A DNA stretch of 64,000 bases from NCBI GenBank assembly GCA_900471485.1, contig UCEU01000014.1, positions 62,001 to 126,000 on the forward strand, given 5' to 3'. Numbering within the stretch: position 1 is the stretch's first letter; each line of letters opens with the position of its first letter. The notes under the pieces are model-generated. The model did no database searches. It was given only the letters and a program-made list of their open reading frames with translations, and was not told the origin of the DNA. Of the stretch, positions 44,267 through 53,319 are shown in pieces. The position numbers and the translations under genes are program-made. This DNA comes from Hyphomicrobiales bacterium (GTDB lineage: Bacteria > Pseudomonadota > Alphaproteobacteria > Rhizobiales > Rhizobiaceae).

Positions 44267-45727
44267 ATGACAGATGGCGTGCGGGGCAGAGATGTTCGGG
44301 GCAGTGGTGGAAATCTTCATCGGATGAAGCTGATGGTCGCGCTGGATGCCTTGCTCAGAGAGGGCTCGGTAAGCGGGGCGGCGGCCAGTCTGAACATGCA
44401 GGTCTCCGCCGTCAGCCGCCTGCTGGCGGAGCTTCGAGACCTTTACGGTGATCCGATCCTGGTGCGGACCGGGAACGGTATGCGTCCGACGCCTTTCGCC
44501 GAATCACTTCGTCTCCGGCTGAGGCGATTGGCCAATGAAGCCGAGTTGCTGGCTTCTGCCGGTGCTCCGATGCAGGCATCAGCACCAGAGGCTGCGCAGG
44601 TGGGGAGTGAATGGGCGGTCGCGGGTGCGGCCAGCGTTGTACCCCTTGCGGTCACATCCGACGATCAACTGATCGCGTCGCCGACACCGGTGGGTATCGC
44701 GAACAGGATCGCGGAGATCGGCGACAACGCCGATCCCCATCTGCGGCTCGCCCGATATATTGCAACGACCGGGCCGGGAGCGGGCCAGAGCCGCCCGCTG
44801 ACCTTTGACGAAGCGCGGGACGCCATGTCGATCATCCTGGATGGTCATGCCGACCCAGTTCAGATCGGAGGGTTGCTTATTCCTATCCAATATCGCGGAC
44901 CGGCCGCCACCGAGCTTGCCGGCTTTGCGACCGCGGTTCGTGACTCTTTGACCGGGGTTCCCCGAAACATGGCTGTGCCTGATCTCGATTGGCCCGCTTA
45001 CGTCTCTCCCCGTATCCGCTCCGCTCCGTGGTTCATTCATGCCGCGAAGCTCATTGCGGCAAACGGTTACTCGGTTCTTCTGCACGGACATTATGGGCGT
45101 GGTCCGGAAAGCGGGAAACTGGAGGCTGCTGCTGCTGATGCAGACATCCCGGTGTGTGCCACGGTCGCCGAGGTGGATGCCGCGCTAAGGGGCAGACGCA
45201 TTGCATATGCTCCCATCGCGGCTCTTCTTCCGCAGGTTGGCAGCATTCTCGGTCTTCATTCTCTTTTCGGAATGCGCAATCCTCTGAATGCGGCAGTCAA
45301 CATGGTCAATCCGCTTGGGGCTGACGCAACCATCGTTGGCGCCTCGCAAACGTCTCGACGCGACCTTTATCGCGAGGTCGCCAAAGTGATGAACCTCGCC
45401 AATATCGCCGTGGTTGGATCGGTACGCGACATAGCGGAAATGCCTGCGGGCAAGGCAACGAAGATCTACACTCTATTGGCGGGAGTGGAGAGGGACATCA
45501 TGGTTGGCGCTCGCAAGAGCGTCAAAACCGGCGTCAGCGGACTGATGACGCAGCGCGAATATTGGAAGGCCGTCTGGACGGGAGCTGCGAGGGATGACGG
45601 GGCGGAGGCCACAATCGTTCTAACTGCGGCGGTCGCGCTTCTGGCACTCGCCAAGCGCTCCGAGGCAAGCTTCGAGGAATGCTTGGCTGCGGCGCAGGAT
45701 ATGTGGTCGGCAAGAAGCCGCCGTTGA
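44267..45727 (+). CDS. LysR-type HTH fused to TrpD2/YbiB-like phosphoribosyltransferase fold
   Basis: A 486-residue chimera. Residues 20-80 are a LysR winged HTH (LMVALDALLREGSVSGAAASL, VSAVSRLLAELRD, GNGMRPTPFAE). The LysR effector domain is missing; residues about 155-480 instead resemble anthranilate phosphoribosyltransferase, closest to YbiB/TrpD2 (GHADPVQIGGLLIPIQYRG, HGHYGRGPESGKLEA, LFGMRNPLNAAVNMVNPLG). The TrpD GTGGD motif and the exact KHGNR motif are absent, so tryptophan synthesis is unlikely; E. coli YbiB is a nucleic-acid-binding non-enzyme. Divergent from the siderophore operon and 125 bp before the TonB receptor. Start ATG 44267 is preferred; ATG 44324 would still keep the HTH. 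Confidence 0.82.
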   Translation: MTDGVRGRDVRGSGGNLHRMKLMVALDALLREGSVSGAAASLNMQVSAVSRLLAELRDLYGDPILVRTGNGMRPTPFAESLRLRLRRLANEAELLASAGAPMQASAPEAAQVGSEWAVAGAASVVPLAVTSDDQLIASPTPVGIANRIAEIGDNADPHLRLARYIATTGPGAGQSRPLTFDEARDAMSIILDGHADPVQIGGLLIPIQYRGPAATELAGFATAVRDSLTGVPRNMAVPDLDWPAYVSPRIRSAPWFIHAAKLIAANGYSVLLHGHYGRGPESGKLEAAAADADIPVCATVAEVDAALRGRRIAYAPIAALLPQVGSILGLHSLFGMRNPLNAAVNMVNPLGADATIVGASQTSRRDLYREVAKVMNLANIAVVGSVRDIAEMPAGKATKIYTLLAGVERDIMVGARKSVKTGVSGLMTQREYWKAVWTGAARDDGAEATIVLTAAVALLALAKRSEASFEECLAAAQDMWSARSRR

Positions 45728-45852
45728 GAGCGGCCGCCGAGCTCCGCGTTTTGCGTTTTTGCGAATTTGGAACCGTTCAAAAACAGCGGCGTTGCCGCCC
45801 TCGGATGCATTAAATAAGTGGAGCCCTGTTATCAAGTTAAAAGGGGTGACTT

Positions 45853-47994
45853 ATGAGCGTGTCGGTGGGGCTGACAATTTCCAATTCGCGATATCCTTTC
45901 AATAGCGTTCCTCGCAGGCCGCATCCCCGTGCAGCTGGAAAATTTTTCAAGGCGTGCCTGATGGGCACGGCACTGACGGCTCCTATGGATGCTTTCGCCG
46001 AAGACAAGGACGAAACCACGGAACTGCAACAGATCGTCATTACGGCCGCGGGCTTCGAGCAGAACGTCAAGGATGCGCCTGCGAGCATTACGGTCGTTAC
46101 GCGCGAAGAACTGGAGAAAGGCTCGTTCCGGGATCTGACCGATGCCCTCCGTGAAGTCCAGGGCGTCTCCGTCACAGGTGTGGCGAACGAGAAAGACATC
46201 TATATTCGCGGCCTTCCGGGCGCCTACACGCTGATCCTGGTCGATGGGAAGCGCCAAAGCACCCGCGATGCCCGAACGAACGGCAACTCCGGGTTTGAGC
46301 AGAGTTTCATTCCGCCGATCTCGGCGATCGAACGAATTGAAGTCGTTCGGGGACCGATGTCATCGCTCTATGGTTCGGATGCGATGGGCGGCGTTATCAA
46401 CATTATCACCCGCAAGGTCGGAAATCAGTGGTCCGGTTCGGTCACGACCGACGGCACGCTTCAACAGCACTCGCGCTACGGCAACTCGGGCCAGACCTCA
46501 TGGTATCTCAACGGGCCCGCCGTGAATGACGTCCTCGGACTGCAGCTTTGGGGCAAGGGCCTGACGCGCAGCGAAGATGACCTGCTCAGCGGTGTCACAA
46601 GCTCGAGGGAATTCGACCTCACGGGCAGATTGACGTTCACGCCGAACGAAGATCACGACTTCTACCTGGAAGGCGGGAAGTCGGGGGTCCGCAGGGAGGC
46701 TTCTGCGGAGCGTACATTAGAGGCCGGCGCAAACGGAACCTACAATTGGAATACGCGCGATCATTGGTCGCTGTCGCATACCGGTCGCTGGGGGCCGACG
46801 ACATCTGAATTCTCGATCTCCCAGGAATGGGCGGAGAGAACCAATTACACCTATACCCCTGCCGTCGATGATTTCGTGGCGAACGTCCGCTCGCCGGAAA
46901 TCCGCAATACGGTCATCGATGGAAAGTTCACCACTCCATTCGACCTGCTTGGGCAGCACACGCTGGTCACCGGCGGCCAATATTTCGAAGCACGCCTGAC
47001 CGATCAGAACCCCGGACGCAGAACGGGGCTCGATGAAACGTTTTCCGCGACCCAATACGCATTCTTCGCTGAGGACGAGTGGCGGATCGTCGACGATTTC
47101 GCGCTGACGACAGGGCTTCGGATGGACCATCACGAGGTGTATGGTTCTCACCTCAGCCCGCGCATTTACGGTGTGTGGAACGCCACGGTTGACCTAACGG
47201 TAAAGGGTGGTGTCTCGACCGGCTTCAGAGCGCCGGATATTCGCACGATTGCCCCGGGTTATGCCTACACGACAGGTGGCGGCGGATGCTCATATGGGCC
47301 GGCGGGAACTTGTGGCGTCATCATCGGCGACCCCGATCTGCAGCCGGAAAAGAGCACAAGCTATGAGATCGGCGCCATCTGGGACAATGGCGACGTGACG
47401 CTTGGCGCGACTTACTTCTACACCGATTTCAAGGACAAGATCGCCAACGCCTTGGTTCTGGACAGCGCCGGGAATCCCGTGCGGTGGAGCGAAGACCCGA
47501 ATTACCGTCTATGGTACAGCTACAATGTCGATGACGCCGTCCTTCAGGGCGTTGAACTGACTGCTTCATGGAAAGCGACCAACAATCTGTCTTTCCGAGG
47601 GAATTATACCTACACCCATTCGGAACAGCAGACCGGAGACTATGCAGGCTTCCCGTTGGCCCGCACGCCTCAGCACTCAGCGAATATCCGCGTAGATTGG
47701 GTTACGCCTGTCGAGGGTCTGGACGCTTGGGCATCAGCCAATTACCACGGCAAGGAAATCGCGTCGGGGGCTCGTATCGGATCCAATGGCCGTGCCGTCA
47801 CGATCAACGGACAGGCGGGACGCGAATATGATGCTTATGCGACTTTAGATCTTGGCGTGAAGTATCTGGTGAACGAGAATGTGAACCTGAGCGCAGCCGT
47901 CTATAACGCATTCGACAAACGCGTCGAGCAAACCGACTACAACACCGTCATGGAAGGGCGGCGCCTTTGGGTCAGCATGACAGCCAGCTTCTAG
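45853..47994 (+). CDS. TonB-dependent outer-membrane siderophore receptor
   Basis: A 713-residue receptor. A signal sequence ending near PMDAFAE is preceded by about 28 extra polar residues; TonB box LQQIVITAAG, then the plug (DAPASITVVTREELEKG, YIRGLPGAYTLILVDGKRQ, VRGPMSSLYGSDAMGGVINI) and a 22-strand barrel ending in the aromatic C-terminus SMTASF. This pattern is that of FepA/CirA/IroN-type catecholate receptors. The start is ATG 45853 after AAAAGGGG. It should pass ferric siderophore to the FatB-type protein encoded 1.8 kb upstream. Confidence 0.93.
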   Translation: MSVSVGLTISNSRYPFNSVPRRPHPRAAGKFFKACLMGTALTAPMDAFAEDKDETTELQQIVITAAGFEQNVKDAPASITVVTREELEKGSFRDLTDALREVQGVSVTGVANEKDIYIRGLPGAYTLILVDGKRQSTRDARTNGNSGFEQSFIPPISAIERIEVVRGPMSSLYGSDAMGGVINIITRKVGNQWSGSVTTDGTLQQHSRYGNSGQTSWYLNGPAVNDVLGLQLWGKGLTRSEDDLLSGVTSSREFDLTGRLTFTPNEDHDFYLEGGKSGVRREASAERTLEAGANGTYNWNTRDHWSLSHTGRWGPTTSEFSISQEWAERTNYTYTPAVDDFVANVRSPEIRNTVIDGKFTTPFDLLGQHTLVTGGQYFEARLTDQNPGRRTGLDETFSATQYAFFAEDEWRIVDDFALTTGLRMDHHEVYGSHLSPRIYGVWNATVDLTVKGGVSTGFRAPDIRTIAPGYAYTTGGGGCSYGPAGTCGVIIGDPDLQPEKSTSYEIGAIWDNGDVTLGATYFYTDFKDKIANALVLDSAGNPVRWSEDPNYRLWYSYNVDDAVLQGVELTASWKATNNLSFRGNYTYTHSEQQTGDYAGFPLARTPQHSANIRVDWVTPVEGLDAWASANYHGKEIASGARIGSNGRAVTINGQAGREYDAYATLDLGVKYLVNENVNLSAAVYNAFDKRVEQTDYNTVMEGRRLWVSMTASF

Positions 47995-48004
47995 ACGTCA
48001 AGGA

Positions 48005-48027
48005 AAGGCCGCTTGTCGGCCCTTCTT
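48005..48027 (+). terminator. Terminator after the TonB receptor gene
   Basis: Stem AAGGCCG / CGGCC(C)TT with one bulged C and a CTTGT loop, 11 bp past the receptor stop and followed by a T-rich stretch (CTTCTTCAATTCT). It separates the receptor from the convergent LysR gene. Confidence 0.6.
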
Positions 48028-48042
48028 CAATTCTGGCTCGCT

Positions 48043-48984
48043 CTAGGCTGGTTGCGGCGTCGACAAACGCCCCCCGTCGCGCCTGGCATCGACGGCTTCG
48101 AATATCTTTGCCGCCCATTCCGTGAATGCCCGCAGCCGCGGGTTTGGGAAGCGATCGGCCGGATAGACAAGGTGCAGCGGATGGTTGTCCGGCTTCCAGT
48201 CGGGCAACAGTTCGACAAGCGCCCCGCTCGCGATGTGAGGTCTTGCGAGAAAGCCGAAGCTCTGACCGACACCCAGCCCGGCGAGTAGCGCGTTCAAATG
48301 CGCTGTGCTTTCGTTGACCGAAATGCCGCTGGAAGTAGGGAGATATTCGGTTCGCTCATCACCGCGCTGAAAACGCAATGGAAATCTCTTTCCCGATGAT
48401 GCCGAGAAATAGCTGACGATCCGATACCTCTCGATATCGTCCGGCTGCTCGGGCAACTCCAGGCCATCCATATAGGCGGGCGATGCGCAAAGCACGTAGT
48501 CCAGTTCGCAGAGCTTGCGCGCCTTCATCGATGAGTCGACAAGGGCTCCGCCGCGGATGACGCAATCGATGCCCTCACTGATGAGGTCGGCGGGGCGATC
48601 ACTGACGCCGAGCATGAGATCGATATCAGGGTACTGGTGCTGAAAGTCTGAGAGCGCGGGGATGAGGATCTTGTTGGCCAAGACCGACCCGATGTCGACG
48701 CGCAGCTTTCCCTTGGGCGCGCTGCGCGAACCCGCAACAGTGCCGTCCATGTCGTCGAGATCGGCCAGAAGCCGAAGCGCGCGTTCGTGATAGGCGACGC
48801 CTTCGGTGGTCATCGTGACCGACCGCGTGGTGCGCTCCACCAGCTTTGTCCCGAGATGCGCCTCAAGATCCTGCACGAGCTTGCTGACGGAGGACCTGGG
48901 CAGGTTCAGCGTGTCAGCAGCCTTGGCGAAGGAGCCGGCTTCGGCGACGCGGACAAAGGTTCGAATGGCGAGTATCTGATCCAC
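48043..48984 (-). CDS. LysR-family regulator
   Basis: A 313-residue LysR protein of the large CrgA/DmlR-like branch: HTH at 1-60 (ILAIRTFVRVAEAGSFAKAA, LPRSSVSKLVQDLEAHLG, RTTRSVTMTTEG) and effector domain from about 88 (GKLRVDIGSVLANKILIPAL). An inverted repeat at 48996-49029 just upstream of its ATG probably mediates autoregulation. The target gene is unclear; the DHFR-like gene lies upstream on the same strand. Confidence 0.9.
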   Translation of the reverse strand: MDQILAIRTFVRVAEAGSFAKAADTLNLPRSSVSKLVQDLEAHLGTKLVERTTRSVTMTTEGVAYHERALRLLADLDDMDGTVAGSRSAPKGKLRVDIGSVLANKILIPALSDFQHQYPDIDLMLGVSDRPADLISEGIDCVIRGGALVDSSMKARKLCELDYVLCASPAYMDGLELPEQPDDIERYRIVSYFSASSGKRFPLRFQRGDERTEYLPTSSGISVNESTAHLNALLAGLGVGQSFGFLARPHIASGALVELLPDWKPDNHPLHLVYPADRFPNPRLRAFTEWAAKIFEAVDARRDGGRLSTPQPA

Positions 48985-48995
48985 GGAAGGCCTGA

Positions 48996-49029
48996 CTGGT
49001 ATAGCTTAGACGACGACCTTCTATACCGG
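48996..49029. promoter_or_regulatory. Inverted repeat upstream of the LysR gene
   Basis: Arms CTGGTATAG (48996-49004) and CTATACCGG (49021-49029) pair at 8 of 9 positions, 16 bp apart, starting 12 bp before the LysR ATG. It is likely the LysR binding site or promoter operator. The rest of the 183-bp gap to the DHFR-like gene shows nothing I can name. Confidence 0.5.
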
Positions 49030-49167
49030 ATCGTTGAGCCCCGTCGGGCAAGTTATTGCTTGATCTGGATGATTTTGCGTTTCTCGACGTGCTTGATCGG
49101 AGTGACCGGGCAATACCGATCTCTTTCTGATTGTCGAGTATCGAGCGCGGTCCTTGCGGCGATGGTT

Positions 49168-49821
49168 TTAGGCTCTCGGCGCCTTTCGCAGCATCACATG
49201 CATCGCCTTCTCGGTTGTAACCGAGCTTTCGACGAAGAAGCCAAGGGAGGCGAGGTCGATGCCTTCGAAAATCGCCTCTCCGCGGCCGAGAATGACCGGG
49301 GAGATAGCAAGATGCATCTCGTCGATGAGGCCGGCGCGCAGATACTGGCGCACTGTGCTGACGCCGCCGCCGATCTTGATGTCGGCGTCGCCGGCAGCTG
49401 CCTTGGCCCGTTCCATCGCCTCCTCGATTCCTCCGGTTACAAAATAAAAGGTTGTTCCGCCCTCCATGATGATTGGATCGCGTGGGTGGTGGGTAAGAAT
49501 AAAGGTCGGTCTGTGATAAGGCGGGTTGTCGCCCCACCAGCCTTTCCACTCCTCGTCAGGCCATTCGCCCCTGACCGGCCCAAACATATTACGGCCGAGG
49601 ATGAAGGCGCCAAAGCCGGTGTTGCCGGCCGAGGCGAAACTTTCGTCAACACCGGTTGAGCCGTCATTCTTGCCGATCATCGTGCGGAAAGTGCGGGTTT
49701 TGAAAAACCACTCGTGCAGCTCGGTACCCCGCTTGCCCAGCGGATTCTCGAGGCTCTGGTCGGGGCCGGCGCCGAAGCCGTCCACCGAGAGAGAAAAGGC
49801 TGCTACCCGTACTCGACCCAT
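49168..49821 (-). CDS. RibD C-terminal / dihydrofolate-reductase-like protein
   Basis: A 217-residue pyridine-nucleotide reductase of the RibD_C family. VRVAAFSLSVDGF opens the fold, and GGGVSTVRQYLRAGLIDEMHLAISPVILGRGE near residue 150 is the family's conserved core. Such stand-alone proteins are common in rhizobia; the substrate is unknown and it is not a real DHFR. The start is ATG 49821 after ATGGAGG. It lies 124 bp downstream of the small secreted-protein gene. Confidence 0.88.
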   Translation of the reverse strand: MGRVRVAAFSLSVDGFGAGPDQSLENPLGKRGTELHEWFFKTRTFRTMIGKNDGSTGVDESFASAGNTGFGAFILGRNMFGPVRGEWPDEEWKGWWGDNPPYHRPTFILTHHPRDPIIMEGGTTFYFVTGGIEEAMERAKAAAGDADIKIGGGVSTVRQYLRAGLIDEMHLAISPVILGRGEAIFEGIDLASLGFFVESSVTTEKAMHVMLRKAPRA

Positions 49822-49945
49822 GCCATCCTCCATATCGCATTCGGCGGCAGCCTAATGCAAAATGCCGGCATAGCCAATTCTCTGGATGAACTGCGCAGGG
49901 TGGCGTGCCGCCGACAATCCGGCTGGTCGCTTGTCGCGCCGCGTC

Positions 49946-50317
49946 TCAGCGAGGCTTGAGGTCGTATGCCTGTCCAGACGCGCGCAGTTCATCGAGGGTT
50001 TTCCCGACGCAGGTACCGCCGCCTTCGCCACCCACCGCCTTCGCGTGCCCGTCCAGCGAGATGGTTCCCGCAATTCTGTCGGACGCGGTATAGGTCGCAA
50101 GACCGTCATCTGTTACGCGCGAGAGATAGAAGGCGTGGGTGGTGTTCTTGTAGTGGCATTGAATGACGACCGGAAGCGCGTCAAGCGGATTGTCGGTTGC
50201 GTGAACGACCGGCATGGAAAATCCCGTCGCCATGGCCGCGAAAAGTGCTGCACCGGCCAGCCCGACGGGCCTGGTCCCGAAGAACGTCACTTGATGTCGC
50301 CGGGTGGCGTGAAGCAT
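49946..50317 (-). CDS. Small secreted protein of unknown function
   Basis: A 123-residue protein with an N-terminal signal (positive charges, then PVGLAGAALFAAMATGF, cleavage near VVHATDN). The mature part of about 80 residues has two Cys (IQCHYKNTTHAF, GGGTCVGKTL), possibly disulfide-bonded, and a predicted beta-rich, lipocalin-like small fold. I do not recognise a family. The start ATG 50317 follows AAAGGTGAG. It is divergent from the 312-residue membrane protein gene. Confidence 0.7.
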   Translation of the reverse strand: MLHATRRHQVTFFGTRPVGLAGAALFAAMATGFSMPVVHATDNPLDALPVVIQCHYKNTTHAFYLSRVTDDGLATYTASDRIAGTISLDGHAKAVGGEGGGTCVGKTLDELRASGQAYDLKPR

Positions 50318-50507
50318 CGATCTCACCTTTCTTTTCGTCGTGTGGCCGGCGCGGGAAGCACCTCGGGAGTCCCGAGAATAGGAAACTCCCGGTATCGCGC
50401 ACATTCGAAGTTCTCCTTACGTAGTGGTACGGAAGCTGTGGCCCCGCGCGCGCGGTATAACGCGAGTGCTCCTGCGAGGACGACCGGTCGCGTGTCGGGA
50501 GGGATCG
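50318..50507. promoter_or_regulatory. Divergent promoter region with possible E-site
   Basis: Between the small secreted-protein gene and the membrane-protein gene. TTCTCCTTAC GTAGTGGTAC (50411-50430) is a weak match to the 10-bp direct-repeat sites at 54.1, 59.9 and 60.0 kb; a GC-rich spacer and TATAAC (50456-50461) follow, but the spacing is 25 nt instead of 23. It also contains CTCGGGAGTCCCGAG, an arm-to-arm palindrome at 50381-50395. Confidence 0.35.
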
Positions 50508-51446
50508 ATGGTATCGAATGACGGCGAGAGCCGCGGTCCCGCGCCGGATCGCGACACTGTCCGCGAACAGCTTGACCGCATTCTTCAGAGCGGGGAATTC
50601 CACGCGCCCGATCGCGGGCGGCAGTTCCTGCGCCATGTCGTGGAAGAGGCGCTGCAGGGGCGCGCCGATGCTCTAACCGCCTATGCCATCGGCCAGGCCG
50701 TCTTCGCACGCGGTGCGACCTTCGATGCGCAGAGCGATCCGGTCGTGCGCATCGAAGCCGGGCGGATACGGCGCGCATTGGAGCGTTACTATCTGGTCAG
50801 CGGCGGCAAGGATCCCGTAATCATCACGATTCCCAAGGGGCGCTATGCGCCGAGCTTCGAGTGGCGCGCGCGGACAGGCGCCACGCCGGGCGAGGTTGCG
50901 ACCGTCGGACGGCAGTTTACCCGCGGCGGCGACCGTCCCCTGCGGTATCGCGATCTGCTCGTGCCGGTGGGGGTGCCCGCTATTTTCGGGGCAATCGCGA
51001 TCCTCGCTCTGATCCGGCCGCTCGAAAATTATTTCGGCACCTCGCTGGTGCCGCCTACGGCTGGCACTCAAAGAGCGGTGGCGAGGATAGTCGTCGAGCC
51101 GCTCGGTATCCTCGGCGCACGACCAGGTGCCACGGAGATGGCCCGGGGGCTGAACGATCAACTGATCTCGCGGCTGGCGAAGCTGGACGGGATCGTTGTG
51201 GTCGCGCCTGTCGCTAACGTCTCGACGACACCAATCGCGGCGGTTTTCAACCTGCAGGGCAATATCGCTTTCGGGGAAGACAGTGTGCATGTCCAGGTCC
51301 GTCTGGTGAAAAGCGCGGACGGAACCGTGGTGTGGGCAAAGCGGTTCGATCAGGACGTAGCCGGCAACAAGATGCTCGATGCGCAGGACAGGCTCTGCAC
51401 GGCGATCAGCCGCGAGATTTCCGAGGCCCTGAAAACGGGTGGCTGA
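50508..51446 (+). CDS. Single-pass membrane protein, short paralogue of the 585-aa TPR protein
   Basis: A 312-residue protein. The N-terminal block (residues about 18-115: FHAPDRGRQFLRHVVEEALQ, AQSDPVVRIEAGRIRRALERYY, VIITIPKGRYAPSFEW) is a conserved domain seen in rhizobial proteins often labelled adenylate cyclase or TolB-like. One membrane helix (about 150-170) is followed by a C-terminal TolB/FlgO-like part (RGLNDQLISRLAKLDGIVVVA). It lacks the TPR tail of the convergent gene at 51466. The start is ATG 50508 after GGGAGGG. Function unknown; a DNA- or signal-binding N-domain is possible. Confidence 0.75.
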   Translation: MVSNDGESRGPAPDRDTVREQLDRILQSGEFHAPDRGRQFLRHVVEEALQGRADALTAYAIGQAVFARGATFDAQSDPVVRIEAGRIRRALERYYLVSGGKDPVIITIPKGRYAPSFEWRARTGATPGEVATVGRQFTRGGDRPLRYRDLLVPVGVPAIFGAIAILALIRPLENYFGTSLVPPTAGTQRAVARIVVEPLGILGARPGATEMARGLNDQLISRLAKLDGIVVVAPVANVSTTPIAAVFNLQGNIAFGEDSVHVQVRLVKSADGTVVWAKRFDQDVAGNKMLDAQDRLCTAISREISEALKTGG

Positions 51447-51465
51447 AGAAGCCCCGAACCCGGAA

Positions 51466-53223
51466 TCAGCCGGCTGGACTTGACGGCTGTCCGGCAGCCA
51501 CGCCGAGCGAGCGCAAGCCGCTCAGAAACTGGTCTTGATCCTGCTTGCGCTGGAGACGAAGGCCGATCTCGCGGGGAATGTCCTTCATCAGCGCCGGGGC
51601 GTTGGCGTTCAGCCAGTCGCGCTGCTGCAGGGCCTCGGCAGTCTTGCCCTCGGCGCCGAGGATCGACATCAGCACGAGACGGTGCATCGGATTGTATTGC
51701 AGGTCGGACATGCGCGACCAGAGCTCGGCGGCCTGGAGATTGCCGCGCATCTGGGCGCAGAGCGCCATTCCGACCTCGTAATATCCCTTGGGGCCGGCGT
51801 TCTTGTTCACCGCCGCCGAGATCAGTTCGCAGCCCGACTGCCAGTTGCCGGACATTGCCAGCCGCAGGCCGTATTCTCCGGCAACCTCGGTGTCATTGGC
51901 GTTCTGCGCATAGGCTGCGGCGCCCGCCTTGAGAGCCGTGTCGAGGTCGTTGGCGAAAAAGCTCACCAGCATCACCGCCTGCAGGGCGCGTATGTTGTTG
52001 GGGTCGATCGCGGTTGCGCGTGAGGCGGCGTCGGCGGCCTGTCGCTGGGCATTGGGGGCCGGAGGGCCGCCGAGCTTGTAATGGAACCGCATCTCGTCGA
52101 GATAGATCAGCGAGAGCAGCGCCCAGGAGGTTGCGCTGCGCGGGAAACGGTCCGTCGCCTGCTGCAGGCAATCGCGCGCAGCATTATGGGTGGCGAGATC
52201 CATCGTCCGCCGGTAACTGTAATAGGCGAGCATACAGTCATAGGCTCCACCCTCCTCCCCGGACGGACGGGCGATCTCGTTGGTGTCGCTGACGAAGATC
52301 GCGCCATAGGGCTGGGCAACAGCGATGGCGATATCCTGGCCGATATCCGCCTGGATCTGCAGGATGCTCTTGGCGGAAAGATTGGCGTCGTAATTGTTCG
52401 CCCATATCACGGTGGCGTCGGAGCGGCGCACGAGCCTGGAGATCGCCCGCAGGCGGTCGCCGTCGCGCTGGACATTGCCTTGCAGCGTATAGCCCGTGGC
52501 GCTTCGATGATTTGCCTTGGAGGCGTCGGCCACCACGATGATGTCTTCGAATTTCGCCAGCTGGCCGATCACCTCGTCGCGCAGGCCTTGCGCGATGTCC
52601 GCTGCGTCATTGTCGGAAGCGTCGAACTGGAAGGCGTCGACGACGACGATCGGGTCCGGCGGCAAGGCGGCGGCCTGATTGCCGGAGCTCGCGAGCCGGC
52701 CGAGCAGGCCGGTTGCGATCGCGAAGGAAAGAGCGGCGGCGATGATCAGGACCGCTGCGCCGGCGATGGCGAGACGCAAGACCGGCAAGGGTCTGGAAAT
52801 GCTAATGTCGGGCGATGTATCCACCGTCACCGAACGCGCGTTGCGTGCCGGTTGCGCCTGCGCATATTCGAAATGCGGAACGTAGCCGCCCTTCGGGATG
52901 GTGATGATGACGGCGTCCGCCTGACCGGCCACGAGGTAATAACGCTCAAGCCCCCTTCGGATGCGGCCCGCCTCGATCCTGACGACGGGATCGTTCTGTG
53001 CGTCGAACGAGGTCTCCCTGCCGAAGATCTCGTTGGCGATCGTGAACGCCTTCAAGAATTGGGAACGACCGCAAAGGGTCTCGGTCACCACGAAGCGGAA
53101 GAACTGTCTTCCGCGTTCAGGCGCGTGAAATTCATCACTGGCGAGTATCTTCTCCATCTGCTGGAGAATGTCCTCGCTTGTCGGTTCCTGCCTGCCCGAC
53201 TGCTCAACCCTTGCGATACTCAT
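51466..53223 (-). CDS. Membrane protein with conserved N-domain, TolB-like region and TPR tail
   Basis: A 585-residue protein built like its convergent neighbour: conserved N-domain (FHAPERGRQFFRFVVTETLC, DAQNDPVVRIEAGRIRRGLERYY, VIITIPKGGYVPHFEY), one transmembrane helix about 135-160, TolB/FlgO-like middle (AQGLRDEVIGQLAKFEDIIVVA) and then about 280 residues of TPR-like helical repeats (AIDPNNIRALQAVMLVSFFA). This architecture is common in rhizobia and sometimes annotated adenylate cyclase, but no cyclase domain is present here. The start is ATG 53223 after GAGGGC. The two genes meet tail to tail with 19 bp between stops, which points to an inverted duplication. Confidence 0.78.
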   Translation of the reverse strand: MSIARVEQSGRQEPTSEDILQQMEKILASDEFHAPERGRQFFRFVVTETLCGRSQFLKAFTIANEIFGRETSFDAQNDPVVRIEAGRIRRGLERYYLVAGQADAVIITIPKGGYVPHFEYAQAQPARNARSVTVDTSPDISISRPLPVLRLAIAGAAVLIIAAALSFAIATGLLGRLASSGNQAAALPPDPIVVVDAFQFDASDNDAADIAQGLRDEVIGQLAKFEDIIVVADASKANHRSATGYTLQGNVQRDGDRLRAISRLVRRSDATVIWANNYDANLSAKSILQIQADIGQDIAIAVAQPYGAIFVSDTNEIARPSGEEGGAYDCMLAYYSYRRTMDLATHNAARDCLQQATDRFPRSATSWALLSLIYLDEMRFHYKLGGPPAPNAQRQAADAASRATAIDPNNIRALQAVMLVSFFANDLDTALKAGAAAYAQNANDTEVAGEYGLRLAMSGNWQSGCELISAAVNKNAGPKGYYEVGMALCAQMRGNLQAAELWSRMSDLQYNPMHRLVLMSILGAEGKTAEALQQRDWLNANAPALMKDIPREIGLRLQRKQDQDQFLSGLRSLGVAAGQPSSPAG

Positions 53224-53319
53224 GACGCCCTCAGCACGATCACGCAATTATCTTTTTAGTCAGTTCTAATGGTTATAAGCACAACGAATGATGGTTTCAA
53301 TGGATTTGTTACGTGCAGC

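Noticed and set aside
44267-45727. Tryptophan-biosynthesis trpD
   Set aside because: The GTGGD and KHGNR motifs are missing, a LysR HTH is fused in front and no trp genes are near.
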